The notes beneath the pieces are model-generated. The model was not told the DNA's origin. It ran no database searches and worked only from the letters and a program-made list of their open reading frames with translations. Shown in pieces: positions 13,483 through 25,456 of a stretch of DNA of 64,000 nucleotides. The first letter of the stretch is position 1. Each line of letters opens with the position of its first letter. The stretch covers positions 35,428,735-35,492,734 of the forward strand of contig NC_059368.1 of assembly GCF_019703515.2 (NCBI RefSeq). Reading direction: 5' to 3'. The position numbers and the translations under genes are program-made. The stretch is from Myxocyprinus asiaticus. Lineage: Eukaryota > Chordata > Actinopteri > Cypriniformes > Catostomidae.

Positions 13483-14633
13483 ATTTTTCTGTGCTTACTG
13501 AAAGCAAAATGCTGCATGAAGCGACAAAATCAGTCAATCGGTTCATATTTGATGTTAAATATAAAGCTATATGGAGAGGAATTTTAGACAAATGAGGTTT
13601 CACTGTTGATGTCCGTAAGCTCAGAAAGGTCGAGCTGTTGCGCGACTCACATGAGTGTCTGAGAAACAGGAAGCGATCGCAACAGCTGTTCTTGTGGATT
13701 TTTGACTGTTTACCTGCTGTAATCCGTGGGCATGTTTTCTGGTAGGGTTGTTATGTTTTAATGAATCAAATGTGTACCGATCGCGATGTGTTTGTAAGTT
13801 TAGTTTAAATCAGTTTATGGACACTTGCGATTTTATTTTTATTTTTTTTAATTAAACAGATCCCCATGAATGTATGCCTATCTCAAGTTCTTTAAAATGT
13901 ACCAATTTCAAAGCACATTAATGTACTGTATATTCTTTTGTTTAGTGTGTAACCAATTCTGTTGTAACTTTTACTTCCAAATAAAAGATTTTAAAAAAAG
14001 TATATTGCAATTATAATATTGCATATTTCTCTGAATTATTTTCATGTTCAATAAAGTATTTCATCATTTTTAAATCCTCGTTTTGCATTTTTATATTACA
14101 GTCTTATTGTTTGCAGTGCATTGACCGACTAGTATTACGGTTCACTTGTATTCTCCATTGAGGCTGTAGATTGTAATATTAAAATATAGTGTCTTCAATT
14201 CAACTCATATCAGCCATTTCACGAGTTTCACCTCTTAAACTGGCATGTGTAGTACAATACAAACATTAATCTGTAATGTGTAGTGGATAAAACACTTTAA
14301 TAATCAGATTAATATAGGATTAAGAGTGTTGTTTATCTTCCTCAAAGTTAGTAATATTGGTTATAAATGTTTAATCGAATAACAACCTCAACATGAAAAC
14401 AGCTTGTCATAACTCCACTCTGCAGGTAATCTCTGAGTCCTCAAACCATGAGATTCATCCACCACAAGAGCAGTGCCGAATCACAACTGACGTAAAGTGT
14501 TCCTCTTCAAGTAACTTGCAGTTTTATGCTTCAACCGCTAGAGGGCCAAAAGTTACATAGTGTAGCTTTAATATAAAGCTTTGTGGAGCAAATGAGATTT
14601 CACTGTGGCAGGGGCTAACGAACACAACAAATT

Positions 14634-14636
<3 letters not shown>
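13483..14636. other. Unassigned DNA with one repeat terminus
   Basis: Near 14544-14575 is the end of the 'ttacatagtgtagctttaa' element family, whose full copy is at 47373-48600. Otherwise I see no gene. Confidence 0.4.

Positions 14637-14689
<53 letters not shown>
14637..14689. repeat. (TA)n microsatellite
   Basis: About 53 bp of pure alternating TA. The 'YIYIYI' peptide read through it is an artefact. Confidence 0.95.
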
Positions 14690-14692
<3 letters not shown>

Positions 14693-15284
14693 AAAATATC
14701 AATAAGAACATATTTGATGTCTTGAGCCTGATCTCAGGAAAATAAGGAGACTGTGGCGCAGGGGCAGTTTGGGAAGTGAAATTGGCCCGGCATTTTACAT
14801 AGAAACTGGCCCAAACGTTGTCGAGGGGGGCTGGAGGGAAATCTGGCCCAAACGTTGTTGAGCGGGTGGGGGGGAGATTGTTGCAGTCCTTTTCTGCATA
14901 TCGTGGCACCGTTTTGTGGCCCATTCTGCATAAAGCGGCGGCCCATTTCAGCTTATCACGGCACACCGGGAAAAGTCCCGGTTCTCCCGATGGCCAGTCC
15001 GCCACCGCTGTGGCGACATTTTTGCAAAAGGATTTTAAGTAGTTCCTTACACGTATCGCAGCAGTACCAAGGTGAATTGTCCACTATGTGGCGCTAAAAG
15101 CTAGTCAAATCTTCTCCCAAATAGACAAGGTTTTTTTAAGGTGAATGCTCTATGGAGTTTTAACAAATCTACCTCCCTAGCCTAAACCTAAACGATAGTG
15201 TAATTAAAAGCAAATATCAGACAAAACACTGAAGCAACCACGTCATTTTGTGGTGCATCTATGACACTTGGCTCACGTGTCGAA

Positions 15285-15360
15285 TTGCACACTCTCCAGG
15301 ATTCGCACCCTGGTCCTTGACATCGCAAGTGTAACGCTCTATCAGTTGTGCTACCATGCA
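15285..15360 (-). repeat. tRNA-like sequence, probably a SINE head or tRNA relic
   Basis: On the minus strand there is an A-box-like TAGCACAACTGA (15342-15353) and a B-box-like GGTGCGAATCC (15299-15309), at tRNA-like spacing, with CCAGG/CCTGG arms around the B box like a T stem. I could not fold a convincing acceptor stem. A Pol III-derived repeat is therefore likelier than a working tRNA. Confidence 0.35.
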
Positions 15361-15884
15361 ATTTGATCACACTCGAACAAGCTTGTAATTGTTGTTGGTT
15401 ATGTGATGCAAATTTAAAATCTATTGCCTTACTAGTCATGTGCTATATGAGCAAAGTGTTTAGATGTCATAAGATAGCATTGAGTGAGGAACAGGGAAAA
15501 AAGCAAGCATTTATACAAATATAATCTGCCGTTTTACTCGAGATTTGTGAAAAAAATAAAATAAAATTGTTGTAGCGCCTCATGTTTATTTTGTGTTTTA
15601 TTGCTAGTGTTAATTTGGACCAATGAGATTTCACTGTGGGCAGGGATACCCAATGCAACAATAATGGAAACTAAAAAATTGCACTTGTGACAGGACGAAA
15701 ACTCAGATTAGTATTAAAGAGATGTGATTTATTGCTTGACACTGTGTCAGACAGCTTTATAAGACTTGTACATTTTTGGTGTTTTTTGGTTGGTTTTGGA
15801 TGAAAATATAGTTCGCTCTTCCACCAATTCCTTAAAAATTCTTGGGATTCTCATGAAGGACCAGTAGGAGGGTGTTTACAGTAC

Positions 15885-15987
15885 CTGTCTTTGTTCTGAG
15901 ACTTCATACTGAACGATGAGGCAAGTATTCACGCTATGACTCCATGTGCTTCCCAGCACCACAGTCACAAACCCATACTACTCCTCG
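15885..15987 (-). pseudogene. rad51b: RAD51B exon 9 remnant
   Basis: Minus-strand translation gives LGSTWSHSVNTCLIVQY followed by a tail ending EQRQ. This matches the conserved TWSHSVNTRL segment of RAD51B, with Arg replaced by Cys. The donor is CAG|gtactg. A length of 103 nt equals the human exon. At the human-equivalent 5' border there is no AG. The nearest AG would add 7 nt (start 15994). In the expected phase there is an in-frame TAG at 15978-15980. Confidence 0.85.
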
Positions 15988-16094
15988 TTAGATACTGAAG
16001 CTCCAGAAAACAACAGACAAGAAAAGATAACAGATTTCATACAGTTGTTTCATCATAGTTCATCCCTTTCCCAATTGTCAAAGCTCACTCATCC

Positions 16095-16244
16095 TCAAAA
16101 CTGTGAGTCATTATTGTGATTAAGGACTGGCTCCAGGGCAGATAAGACCAAGGAACAATGGAAAATCTTCTTTAAGACCACACATCTGAGCAAGTTTCCA
16201 ATTTTACAATTGACACAACACTCATCCTGGTTTTCCTCGAACTC
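16095..16244 (-). pseudogene. Decayed PHD-finger-like exon
   Basis: After a good acceptor (acacag|GAG) the minus strand encodes about 49 residues including ENQDECCVNCKIG, LLRC and KKIFHC. The spacing C-x2-C-x7-C-x2-(C)-x4-H-x2-(C) equals that of a PHD zinc finger of the AIRE/SP140/TRIM33 type. The fourth and the last visible cysteines are replaced by Leu, so zinc binding would fail. A TGA ends the frame. The similarity is by motif spacing only, and the parent gene is unknown. Confidence 0.4.
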
Positions 16245-16252
16245 CTGTGTAT

Positions 16253-18966
16253 ACAAACACACCTGTATGTTTTTGTGTGCCTGCAACCAGAAACAGTTTG
16301 TGCATCTAAGGTCACAGACTAAGCTTCTTTTCTCATGATTCTTTGTTGTGTTACATTAAAGTTCCATGCAGCAATCTGACATTACTACTGATAACTTTCA
16401 CATCAGCAACTCTCACTTCCTCAAAATATTTCCTGTGGTGTCACGACAAGTCAGTGAACTGGAAGCCTGGAAGGCCCCTACTCTGAAAAACAACATCCTC
16501 AAAAAAATTAAAAAAGTTGGAAACAATAGGGCTACATTCACACAGTCAGTGTTTGTGATTGACAACCGTATTCACAAATGGTGTGTCTCTTGAGTTGTCC
16601 TGTTCATACAACAGCACGCAGGAGTGTGATCATATAAATTCTTAGCACAACTGACAACTTTTTTTTATTAAAAAGTCCAATCGAAGCGCAAGTTCATATG
16701 TCAAAACATAACTAACTAGCAACGGCTATTTTTTATCTTTAGTAGATGGCAGCATTTGGGTTACACCCAGACCAAATTGGTGGAACACAGCGACTGGATC
16801 TAAAAGACAACGAGACTTACAGTCTCTTTAATGGGCTGTACTGCAGTTAAAAGTGTTTTTGGATTGTTCCACAGACAAAACACTGATAAAATATCTGTCC
16901 AAGAACATTCAGTTTACAAAGAACTCCAGACATCATGAGTTGTGGAAAATCAGATGTGATCTAGTAGCTTTATACATTCGTGCCATTGAAGAGACTGTAA
17001 GTCTATCCCTCACAACCTTGTTGTCATTCCCATTAAAAATCAAGGATGGCGCTACCGTGAATAAGGTATATGACACATCTTACTGTATATCTCCATCTCT
17101 GTGTTACCGAAAGCCCACATGAAAAAAAAACAAAACAACAAACACATGAGACAAGCAGTATGTGTGCAGAAGAGAGTGCCTATTGCATTGCATGATGTGA
17201 GAGACAACTAGTTGTTGACTGTGGATCCATTTACACAGCACAAGCTAACCAAACTCTTTCAACATTTAGCTACCAGTCCTGCAAATTGAAGAAATCACCT
17301 TGGTTATAGAATGCAGTTGTCACTCTTGTTCATAACTAAACTATGTGAGAAAATAACTGCATTTAAGCACTCAAATACAGGACTGACAACTGTGTTTTGC
17401 TACTGGAAAAAATGTAACTTAAGGCGAGACTACATGGTGCGATTTTCGAAATCGTTGGTTCTCATGTGGTCACGGCCCGCATTGTGTGAGAGGAATTACG
17501 AGTTAAGCAGTTTACGGGCAGCTCACGACCTCCCGATAATTTTTAAAACTGTTTAAAAAATGTGCCCGCTGTCGGCTTGAATTCGTGAGGTGTGTGCGCT
17601 TGAACAAGCTGATTTGGTGTCTACCTGAAGTTGACCACTCAGGAGATGGTGTTACAACTCAATGAAAATGAAATGAAAACTGAGTGTTCATGAAGCTTTT
17701 ACACATTTGGAGAAAATGGTCATGTTAAAACTGTGTTTTCCCAGATTATTCACAACCACATCACTGGGAAGGATTCTACAGAAATGCCATGCTGTTCTCT
17801 GCTCTTCAGACAAATCATTTTCCATATGGGTTGCGCTAGAAAACAATCTTTATCACTCTGACACCGTTGTAAAATTTCCATCAGGGTTTATTTTTATTCG
17901 TCATACTTGCATTTGTTTCAGTTCTAGGGCTACATTTAGGGGGTATAGCATCTGTTATAATTGGATATACACGATAGTGGATATGTGATAGATTTTTTTA
18001 ACTAGCGCGTGTCTCGTGAAACCAAGGATGAAAGTTCTACCTGTCAATCAACCACTATGCTACGTGCGGCTTTAAAGCGCATTTACATGGACAAGACTTC
18101 TTCAGCATGTCTGCTATCAACATGCTAGCAGTGACACAGATGAAAGCTGAATAATACAGATAGCCTACTCCACTAAAATGACTCAGAATTCTGCACTAAA
18201 CGTCATGTTTGCGCTTAGATTAAATCCAAGTATAACCATCAAAAACGGTGCGCGAATTTTCCACACTTTCTTTTTAATCTTGTACATTTTGTGCACTTTA
18301 TTGTCATGCAGTAACTGGCAGCAACACACTGACATTATGATTGATGTATGCAGTCATAAATTCACACAGCCTCCCTTTGAAATCTGAATTTGTCAAATGT
18401 TGGACAGCATTTGTAATAATTATCCATGTTTTATTATTTATTTATTTTTTAAATGTGCAGATGAGTTTTCAGCTAATGCAGCCCCTGGTCATGCCAGTTT
18501 TATTTTTTAATTCTAAATTGCAAGCTAAAAGGAATGAAAGCAATGTCCTCCTCTGGCTTTATGTCTTATAATGATAAATAGCATGAAATTTAATGCGATT
18601 GCTCCGGAATTCGTCAGGTCGTAAAGTCGTGTCGTGTACCACTACACCTGTACGATTATCAGATAAACTGATTTGTAACATGTGCTGGGGCTCACGACCT
18701 CCCGAGTATCAGAACTCAGGTTCTCTGAAAATGATTTAGTTTGAAAGGTAATGTTGTTACAAAAATAAAAAGAGTCCTGTCTTCTGGGCTGGTCTGGTTC
18801 AAAATCTGGGTGTTTCTGTTACTGTTCTGATATAAAACCAAAGAATGCAGTATGCAGTACATACGTTGGAAAGTATTTGGACGTAGCCTTTAGGAGATTT
18901 TTCAGATTTATATTTGTCTGCTGTGCAAAAACTGTCATTTTGATCTATTAGAAATGGTAAACACAC
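16253..18966. other. Unassigned DNA
   Basis: Several short frames (for example 16366-16593, 17707-17988 and 18178-18387) show no domain and no codon-like pattern. The phrase 'gctcacgacctcccga' recurs near 17519 and 18690, suggesting the edges of an unclassified repeat. Confidence 0.35.
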
Positions 18967-19697
18967 TTAAACCCTGTTCACACATGCAGCAACTTTATGC
19001 TTATTTTAACTTGATGTTGTTAGTCCATGTACTGTGAAGTCGCTAGTGGGCGTTCCTACAGCTGTCGCTCTAAGGTTACTGTTGGACTGCAGATCTGGCC
19101 ATATTTTTTTTTTAAATTATGATCACAGATGAGAAATATCACCAGAAAAAAATAATGTATCATTCTTATTAGACAAGGAATCAGTTTTCTTGTCCCTAAA
19201 AATAAACATTCTTCAGAGGAGGTTGTTTTTATAAACTGTGTCAGTGCTCACTGTATCATATTGTTAACAAGATGAATAATCCATCAATGTATGAATCAAA
19301 CTCACTCAGAATGCAGACAATTTCTTTCCCACGCATAATTTTTATTATATCCATGTATTTGGTTACAGACAACCATACAGAATAGTGAAATCACTCACAG
19401 AAACCTTAACTTCTCCTCTGTCTTGCCTGCCCTCGACGCCATTATCTCACGGGAGACGGATGACATGAGCTCCACTTAAAATGTCTTCACTCCTATTGGT
19501 ATTCACTGCCAAAAGTCACTCCTCATTTGCATAAATTGTAACTTTTCTCAATTTTCTAAAGTCGCTGGACATGCCCACACCTAGTCACCAATGGTCGCTG
19601 TCGCTCATGTTGTTGGAAGTCACCAGCTCTCATTGAAAGTGAATGAGATCTTGCCTCTTTGTCGCTGGAAGTCGCTGCATGTGTGAACAGGGCTTAA
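18967..19697. repeat. Miniature inverted-repeat element ('ccctgttcacacatgcagc' family)
   Basis: Left terminus ttaaaccctgttcacacatg and right terminus catgtgtgaacagggcttaa are near-perfect inverted copies. The next bases (gcagc / gctgc) also pair. It has no coding capacity. A shorter relative is at 28075-28300. Confidence 0.75.
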
Positions 19698-20659
19698 GTT
19701 AGAACAGTTGTAAGGTCTGTGCCGAGTTTGGTGGATGTAGCTTCGAAGCTCTAGAAAGAGTTACAATTGATCATTTTGGTCTTAGTTTAGGGATTTTGGA
19801 CAAAAACGTAGTCAAACCAACATAAAAACGCAAAATTAAATAGTGAAAAAGTATTTTTACTATTGGTCTAAGACTGTAAACCCACTTTGACTTTCCGCAG
19901 TCATACAGAGTTTATAAAAATGTTTCATTTAGAAAACTTTCTAATCGGGTCTCATAAAAATGCATGCAATAAAACAAAGAGAAAGGATGGAAACCTTCGT
20001 TGTCTTGCTTTCCCTATCTTACTATACAAAGTAGCCTTCTTATCAATGTTCAGAAGAGCACAGAACTGAATCACTGCTGCTTCTGTCACACATAGCAGGG
20101 GGAGTCTGTCTGCTCACACTATTACAGTACTGGAATCAAATCTGACCATAAAACAAAACACAAACATACTGTACAAGCATCTGAAGCAAATGGTAGGTGG
20201 CTAGTGTAAAAAGTGGTGTTAGATCCACAGTGAAATGATCAGTAATTCGGCTGAGGTCTGTTATGATTGATGTCAATTTGCTTGGTCTAATTAACAAGCC
20301 TAAAGAAGCACCCAGTTATAGCTGACAGCAAATGCTATTCTTGTACAGAGTTGACATCAACTACACAATGAGATACAAACTGCAAAGGTATGGCCTTTTG
20401 TCTACAAATACTTCAAAAAGGAGTTTCCATTCCCAAGGCCAAAGAAAAACACGCTTTCACAATAACTGGATGTCTAAGAGCTTATAAAACCCTGTCTGAA
20501 TCAGTTCCTCTTAGCTACAAAGAACAACAATATCTTGAAAAACACACATTCTGAGAGATGGCTTTTTTTTTGGTTTATTTTTTATTTTTGTTTTTAAATT
20601 ACATACTAAATATATTTTATAATACTTTCCACCAAGACATACTGTGTGTAAACATGTAG
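19698..20659. other. Unassigned DNA
   Basis: No recognised gene or element. It includes a short poly-T stretch near 20566. Confidence 0.4.
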
Positions 20660-20764
20660 AGGAATAGTTCTCCTAAAAATGTAAATTCTGTCATCACTGA
20701 TGCACCCCCAATGTCATTCTAAACCCAAATGACTTTCTTTCTACTATGGAGTTATTTTGAAGAA
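20660..20764. repeat. Left part of a miniature element interrupted by DIRS copy A
   Basis: Reads gaatagttctcctaaaaatg and 'tatggagttattttgaagaa', both signatures of the 'gatagttcaccc' family. DIRS sequence then begins. Related sequence of the same family continues beyond the DIRS copy at about 26070-26150. Confidence 0.45.
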
Positions 20765-21094
20765 CGTCCTGGTTACTTGCGTAACCTCCGTTCCCTGATG
20801 GAGGGAACGAGACGTTGTGTCGATGTAGTGACACTAGGGGTCACTCTTGGGAGCCCAAAACACCTCTGGTCTTTGATAAAAGGCCAATGAAAATCGGTGA
20901 GTGGTATTTGCATGCCACTCCCCCGGACATACGGGTATAAAAGGAGCTGGTATGCAACCACTCATTCAGGTTTTATGCTGAGGAGCCGAGACAAGGTCCG
21001 GCCATTTCAGCGGGTAGTTCAGCATTGTGGCAGGAGGGACACAACGTCTTGTTCCCTCCATCAGGGAACGGAGGTTACGAAAGTAACCAGGACG
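20765..21094. repeat. Terminal hairpin and inverted repeat of DIRS copy A
   Basis: The arm cgtcctggttacttgcgtaa and onward is repeated in inverse as ttacgaaagtaaccaggacg, with tccctccatcagggaacgga and its complement between. The loop (20821-21038) contains the terminal-repeat promoter region with gggtataaaagg. Confidence 0.8.
20936..20942 (+). promoter_or_regulatory. TATA box in the left terminal repeat of DIRS copy A
   Basis: TATAAAA inside acgggtataaaaggagctgg, pointing into the element from its non-coding end. It is identical to the box at the other terminus. Confidence 0.5.
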
Positions 21095-21828
21095 ATATAG
21101 TGACACTAGGGGTCCCTTTACAAAACGCCGCAACTGGCTGAACTGTGTTACGTGAACTGGCGGTGTGTGATGGGCAGACCACTGTGTGCCTCGTAGCCAG
21201 TGCACCAGGCCGACATGTAACCTCCCCCAACATAGTTATGAGTGTCAAATGGCCCTTTGGGGACAAGTCGACTACCCAAAAGATAGAGACAGTCTAACCC
21301 AGTCGTGCCATCTTTTCCCCTTCTTTTTTTCCACTCCCTAAAAAAGAAGGGGGATTATCTGACTGGGACGCCAGGTCTAGTCGGTGGGTGTCCCTCCCAA
21401 GGGGAGGACACTGCGGAGACCACACCTCGCCCAAAGGGCGGGGGGGGGCGGTATTTAAGTGGAAAATACGTCACATGGTCTTGCCGACCATGTGGAGAGT
21501 CTCATGGTAGATCCTACCCAACGGGGGAGGAGTTGCTACAAACATGGAGACTGTGGCAGAGGGGGCTCTGCCCAAGGAAGATGCAGTTTGCCAACAGGGA
21601 AACGAATTAGCGGAAGATATACATCGCATGGGGTTACCTTACAGGTTACCCACATGTACTGGGCCGGCAGTGAGTCTCTCTGAAAACTCGACTGCCACAG
21701 GGCTCGGAGGAAGTCAACCAGGGAACATAGTTTGTGAACACTACTGGGAATTAATGGCGCACGTCTTCAGCTCAGAGGAGGTGAAAGGTGCTATGTGCAA
21801 GCGATACACCCGGCCAGCTATCCCGGGC

Positions 21829-22230
21829 TTATCCGCTTGTATTGCGTGCCACTACCTGGGACAAAACTGGTTCCACCCGGAGGTTGTAGAACCTTGCAAA
21901 GGTGTTGGGTGTTGCCCAGCCTGCTGCTCTGCAAATGTCTGTTAGAGAGGCACCCCTGGCCAGGGCCCAGGAGGCCGCTATGCCCCTGGTAGAATGGGCT
22001 TGTAGCCCTACCTGGGGCGGCACGTCCTGGGCATGATATGCCATAGCTTTGGTGTCAATGAGCCAGTGGGCGATCCTCTGCTTGGAGACAGCGCTTCCTT
22101 TCCACTGTGCACCAAAGCAGACAAAGAGCTGCTCAGAGATCCTAAAGCTCTGTGTGCGATCCAAATAGATGTGTAAAGTACCCACCGGACACAGCAACGA
22201 CAGGGCTGGGTCTGCCTCCTCCTGGGACAG
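21829..22230 (-). pseudogene. DIRS tyrosine recombinase, C-terminal part (copy A)
   Basis: About 133 residues of the recombinase catalytic domain: LFVCFGAQ, KQRIAHWLID, QAHSTRG with the His-x-x-Arg box at 21985-21996, DICRAAGWATPNTFARFY with the likely nucleophile Tyr, then the C-terminus NTSG. The first half of the enzyme, with the first catalytic Arg, is deleted. The frame continues upstream only because it is fused to RNase H-derived sequence. It would be inactive. Confidence 0.85.
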
Positions 22231-22518
22231 TGCGGGATGTGAGTGGCTCGCAGCGACTTGAAGTGCTGCTGACTCCAGAGGAGGAGATGGCGGGCGAGTT
22301 GTGACATACAACGAGAGCGCAGACCGCCTTGGCGGTTGACATATGCTACCATTGCCGTGTTGTCTGTCCGAACTAACACGTGCTTGCCCTGGATCAACGG
22401 CCGGAACCTCCTCAGGGTGAGCAGAATTGCCAACAACCGTCCATAAGCCGGCAGCTGCGTGCCCATTGCAAACAGTGCCCCAGCCCATTTTGGAGGCATC
22501 TGTCATGACCACGACATG
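22231..22518 (-). pseudogene. DIRS RNase H fragment (copy A)
   Basis: Starts VVVMTDASKMGWGTV, the first RNase H Asp motif, then shifts frame. A second frame carries GKHVLVRTDNTAMVAYVNRQ and a stretch ending RATHIP. The domain then stops abruptly at the deletion junction. Confidence 0.8.
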
Positions 22519-22646
22519 CCTGGAGACCTGCTCTAGGGGAACGCCTGCCCGTAGAAACGAGAGGTTGGTCCAAGGGCTGAAAAGACGTGACAGACCGGCG
22601 TGATGACCACGCGATGTGTCCCGCGGCGCCATATCCATCTTGGGAC

Positions 22647-23429
22647 TCAAGTCTGAAGCCAGTGCTGAAGCAGTCTCATATGCATCAACCCGAGTGGGCT
22701 GGCCACCGCTGAGGATGCCATATGCCCCAGGAGCCTCTGAAAGAGTTTCAGTGAAACCGCTGTTTTCTGCTTGAAGGCCTTCAAACAGGCCAGCACCGAC
22801 TGTGCATGCTCGTTCGTGAGGCGAACTGTCAAAGAGACTGAGTCCAACTCCAAGCCGAGGAAAGAGATACTCTGAACCGGGAGGAGCTTGCTCTTTTCCC
22901 AGTTGACCCAAAGCCCTAATCGGCTGAGGTGCAAGAGCACCAAGTCCCTATGTGCACACAACATGTCCCGAGAGTGAGCTAGGATTAGCCAATCGTCGAT
23001 TAACGGGGCAAGGGCTGCCACTGCAACCTTCGTGAAGACGCTAAGGGACAAGGACAGGCCGAAAGGGAGGACCTTGTACTGATACGCCTGACCCTCGAAT
23101 GCAAACCGCAGGAAGGGTCTGTGTCGAGGTAGAATCGAGACGTGAATGTATGCATCCTTCGGGTCTACCGCCGCGAACCAATCTTGATGCTGGACGCTCG
23201 CCAGAATGCGTTTTTGCATCAGCATCTTGAACGGGAGTCTGTGTAAAGCCCGGTTCAGTACTCGCAGGTCCAAGATTGGCAGCAACCCACTGCCTTTTTT
23301 CGGTACGATGAAGTAGGGGCTGTAAAACCCCTTCTTCATCTCGGCCGGAGGGACAGGTTCTATCGCACCCTTCCGTAGGAGGGTAGCAATCTCCACGCGC
23401 AAGGTAGCAGCACTTTCATCCTTCACCAA
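22647..23429 (-). pseudogene. DIRS reverse transcriptase (copy A)
   Basis: A 260-residue open frame with typical RT blocks: YSPYFIVPKK, PILDLRVLNRAL, FAAVDPKDAYIHV (first catalytic Asp), YKVLPFGLSLS, then the active-site box and SFLGLELDS. The box reads APLIDDWLI. Copy C has ten extra codons here, including the Tyr of YLDD. Copy A has therefore lost about 30 nt in frame, removing the Tyr-Leu that precede Asp-Asp and the turn before them. The protein is probably inactive although the frame is open. Confidence 0.85.
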
Positions 23430-24067
23430 AGTGAAGTGGATCCCGCTGAACCTGGGCGGACGCCTGGTGAACTGAATCGCATAGCCGAGTCAGACGGTCC
23501 GGACCAGCCATCGCGACAGATTGGAAAGCACAATTCATGCATCCAAGTTCCACGGAAGGGGGACCAAAGGGACAATGTCGTCAGACGTACCGGCAGGTGG
23601 GGCTCGAGGTACCACACCATGTCGTGGCCGTGCTGAGTCTAGGGACATGGAAGCACTTACCTGGCTCCTTGTGACCACCCCCGGAACAGCCTGGGACGGG
23701 GGAGGAAGAGGCCTATCCTCATAACCCATGGAGACTGTCACATCGGGGGTGGATGTGTGTCACAACTGGGCACGCAGGGGCAGGGAGACCGTCGCTGGAG
23801 CGCCAATCCTGCAAGGAAAACCCGTGGATGGTGGTCATGATGACGACCATGCACACTGGGTATGTGACCCAGGGAAGGAGGAAACCGCTCTTTTGCTGAA
23901 CTGTTGGGTATCGCAGCCACTTGGTCATGCGGCGAAATCAAATAAAAAGGCAACAAGAGATTCTCCACCCAGCCCTCCACTGGGGGATGGAATGGTCTTA
24001 CTAGCAGCTCCAATGCAGTGGGTTTCCCTAAAACGGGTCACCCGTCTCAGGGGCGCTTTGACAACCT
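23430..24067 (-). other. ORF1 to RT spacer of DIRS copy A
   Basis: Low-conservation sequence between ORF1 and RT. Competing frames on both strands have stops and no domain. It corresponds to the spacer at 54017-54645 of copy C. Confidence 0.5.
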
Positions 24068-25456
24068 TCATGGGTTCTTAGCGGCTGGTAGTGAGACGGG
24101 TGGCGTCTGCTTCCTGTGGTGGGCTCCACGCTGGGGCCAGGCCGAAGGGGCGGGCTGCGGCAGAGCCGGTGCAGTCACCGCAGGGGGATGCCCTTGGCGA
24201 AGAGCAGACGGGGTGCAGGATCTTGAGCCACGCCAGGGCAGGATATGCCGGATAGCCTCCATCTGCTGCTTCACCATCAAAAACTGCTGGGCAAAGTCCT
24301 CGACGGTGTCGCCAAATAGGCCAGCCTGGGAGATGGGGGCAGCAAGGAACCGTGTCTTGTCGGCCTCACCCATCTCGACCAGATTGAGCCAAAGGTGGCG
24401 CTCCTGGACCACTAATGTGGACATCGTCTGCCCGAGAGACCGCGCCGTGACCTTCGTCGCTCGGAGAGCGAGGTCGGTCGCCGAGCGCAGTTCCTGCATC
24501 AAATCTTTGGCAGAACTACCCTCGTGCAGTTCTTTTAGCGCCTTGGCTTGGTGGAACTGCAGGAGAGCCATGGTGTGCAGGGCAGAGGCGGCTTGTCCAG
24601 CAGCGCTGTAGGCTTTGGCCGTCAGAGACAACGTGAACCTACAGGGCTTGGATGGGTGCTTCGGGCGTCTGCACCAGGTGGCAGCGCTCTGCGGGCATAG
24701 GTGCACCATGAGCACCTTATCCACCGGGGGAATCGCCGTATAGCCCCTGGCCGCCCCGCCATCGAGGGTAGTGAGAGACCGGGCAGTAAAAGGTGCCTCC
24801 CACGATTTTGTCAGCTCCTCGTGCACTTCCGGGAAGAAAAGCACTGGAGCGGGGCGTGGCTGCTTTGAGTGGCACCGCGAGCCCAGGAACCAATCATCGA
24901 GCCGCAAGGGTTCAGGGGAGACCGGAGGGTTCCACTCTTGCCCGACGCTCATGCCTGCCCGGGAAAGCATGTCCGTCATCTCTGCATCAGCCTGTGACTG
25001 GCCAATTGATCCCGAAGAGGGGAGTCCAGCTGAGGCTTCTGTGTCCGGCTGGACAAGCCTGCTCTCCGATGCTGCGCTCGAGAGCTCATCAGCTTCGCGG
25101 GCTCCGAACAAGAGGTCGAACTTGCTGTGAGACGAGCTGGCGGACTCATCCGGAAGCCCGATCGGGGCAGATGAGCGTGCTGGGGAATGGGAGGTACCCG
25201 ACGGAGGCGATCCCATTGGAGTCCCCAAATCGCCCCCAGTGCTAGCCACGCTGGCCTCAAACCCGTAAGAAGAAGGACCGAAAGCAAGCCGTGACCGCAG
25301 CGTTGCCATGGTCATGTTCTCGCAGTGAGAACATGAACCATCCACGAACGCTGCCTCCGTGTGGGTCGCACTCAGACACAAAAGATAGCGATCGTGACCG
25401 TCTGAAGTTGAGAGGTAACGACTGCAACCAGGAATAACACACAATCGGAAAGGCAT
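24068..25456 (-). CDS. DIRS ORF1 (gag-like) protein, copy A
   Basis: A 462-residue uninterrupted frame starting MPFRLCVIPGC. ORF1 of DIRS elements is thought to be a nucleocapsid-like protein. The N-terminus has a Cys/His cluster (Cys6, Cys11, His21, Cys27, His32, Cys42, Cys45) that could bind zinc. The middle is Ser/Pro/Gly-rich. The C-terminal half is helical-looking (LHTMALLQFHQAKALKEL, and LWLNLVEMGEADK). The tail is basic and ends AAKNP. The start is supported by the same MxFRLCVIPGC beginning in copies B and C. The frame is intact, but the rest of the element is not. Confidence 0.8.
   Translation of the reverse strand: MPFRLCVIPGCSRYLSTSDGHDRYLLCLSATHTEAAFVDGSCSHCENMTMATLRSRLAFGPSSYGFEASVASTGGDLGTPMGSPPSGTSHSPARSSAPIGLPDESASSSHSKFDLLFGAREADELSSAASESRLVQPDTEASAGLPSSGSIGQSQADAEMTDMLSRAGMSVGQEWNPPVSPEPLRLDDWFLGSRCHSKQPRPAPVLFFPEVHEELTKSWEAPFTARSLTTLDGGAARGYTAIPPVDKVLMVHLCPQSAATWCRRPKHPSKPCRFTLSLTAKAYSAAGQAASALHTMALLQFHQAKALKELHEGSSAKDLMQELRSATDLALRATKVTARSLGQTMSTLVVQERHLWLNLVEMGEADKTRFLAAPISQAGLFGDTVEDFAQQFLMVKQQMEAIRHILPWRGSRSCTPSALRQGHPPAVTAPALPQPAPSAWPQRGAHHRKQTPPVSLPAAKNP

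Noticed and set aside
15285..15360. Functional tRNA gene
   Set aside because: A- and B-box-like motifs exist, but I could not pair an acceptor stem or a normal anticodon arm. A SINE head is likelier.
24018..25245. Long plus-strand frames opposite DIRS ORF1 (up to 197 residues)
   Set aside because: Antisense shadows of a GC-rich coding region with no domain of their own. The same occurs at 54129-55210 and 43676-44214.
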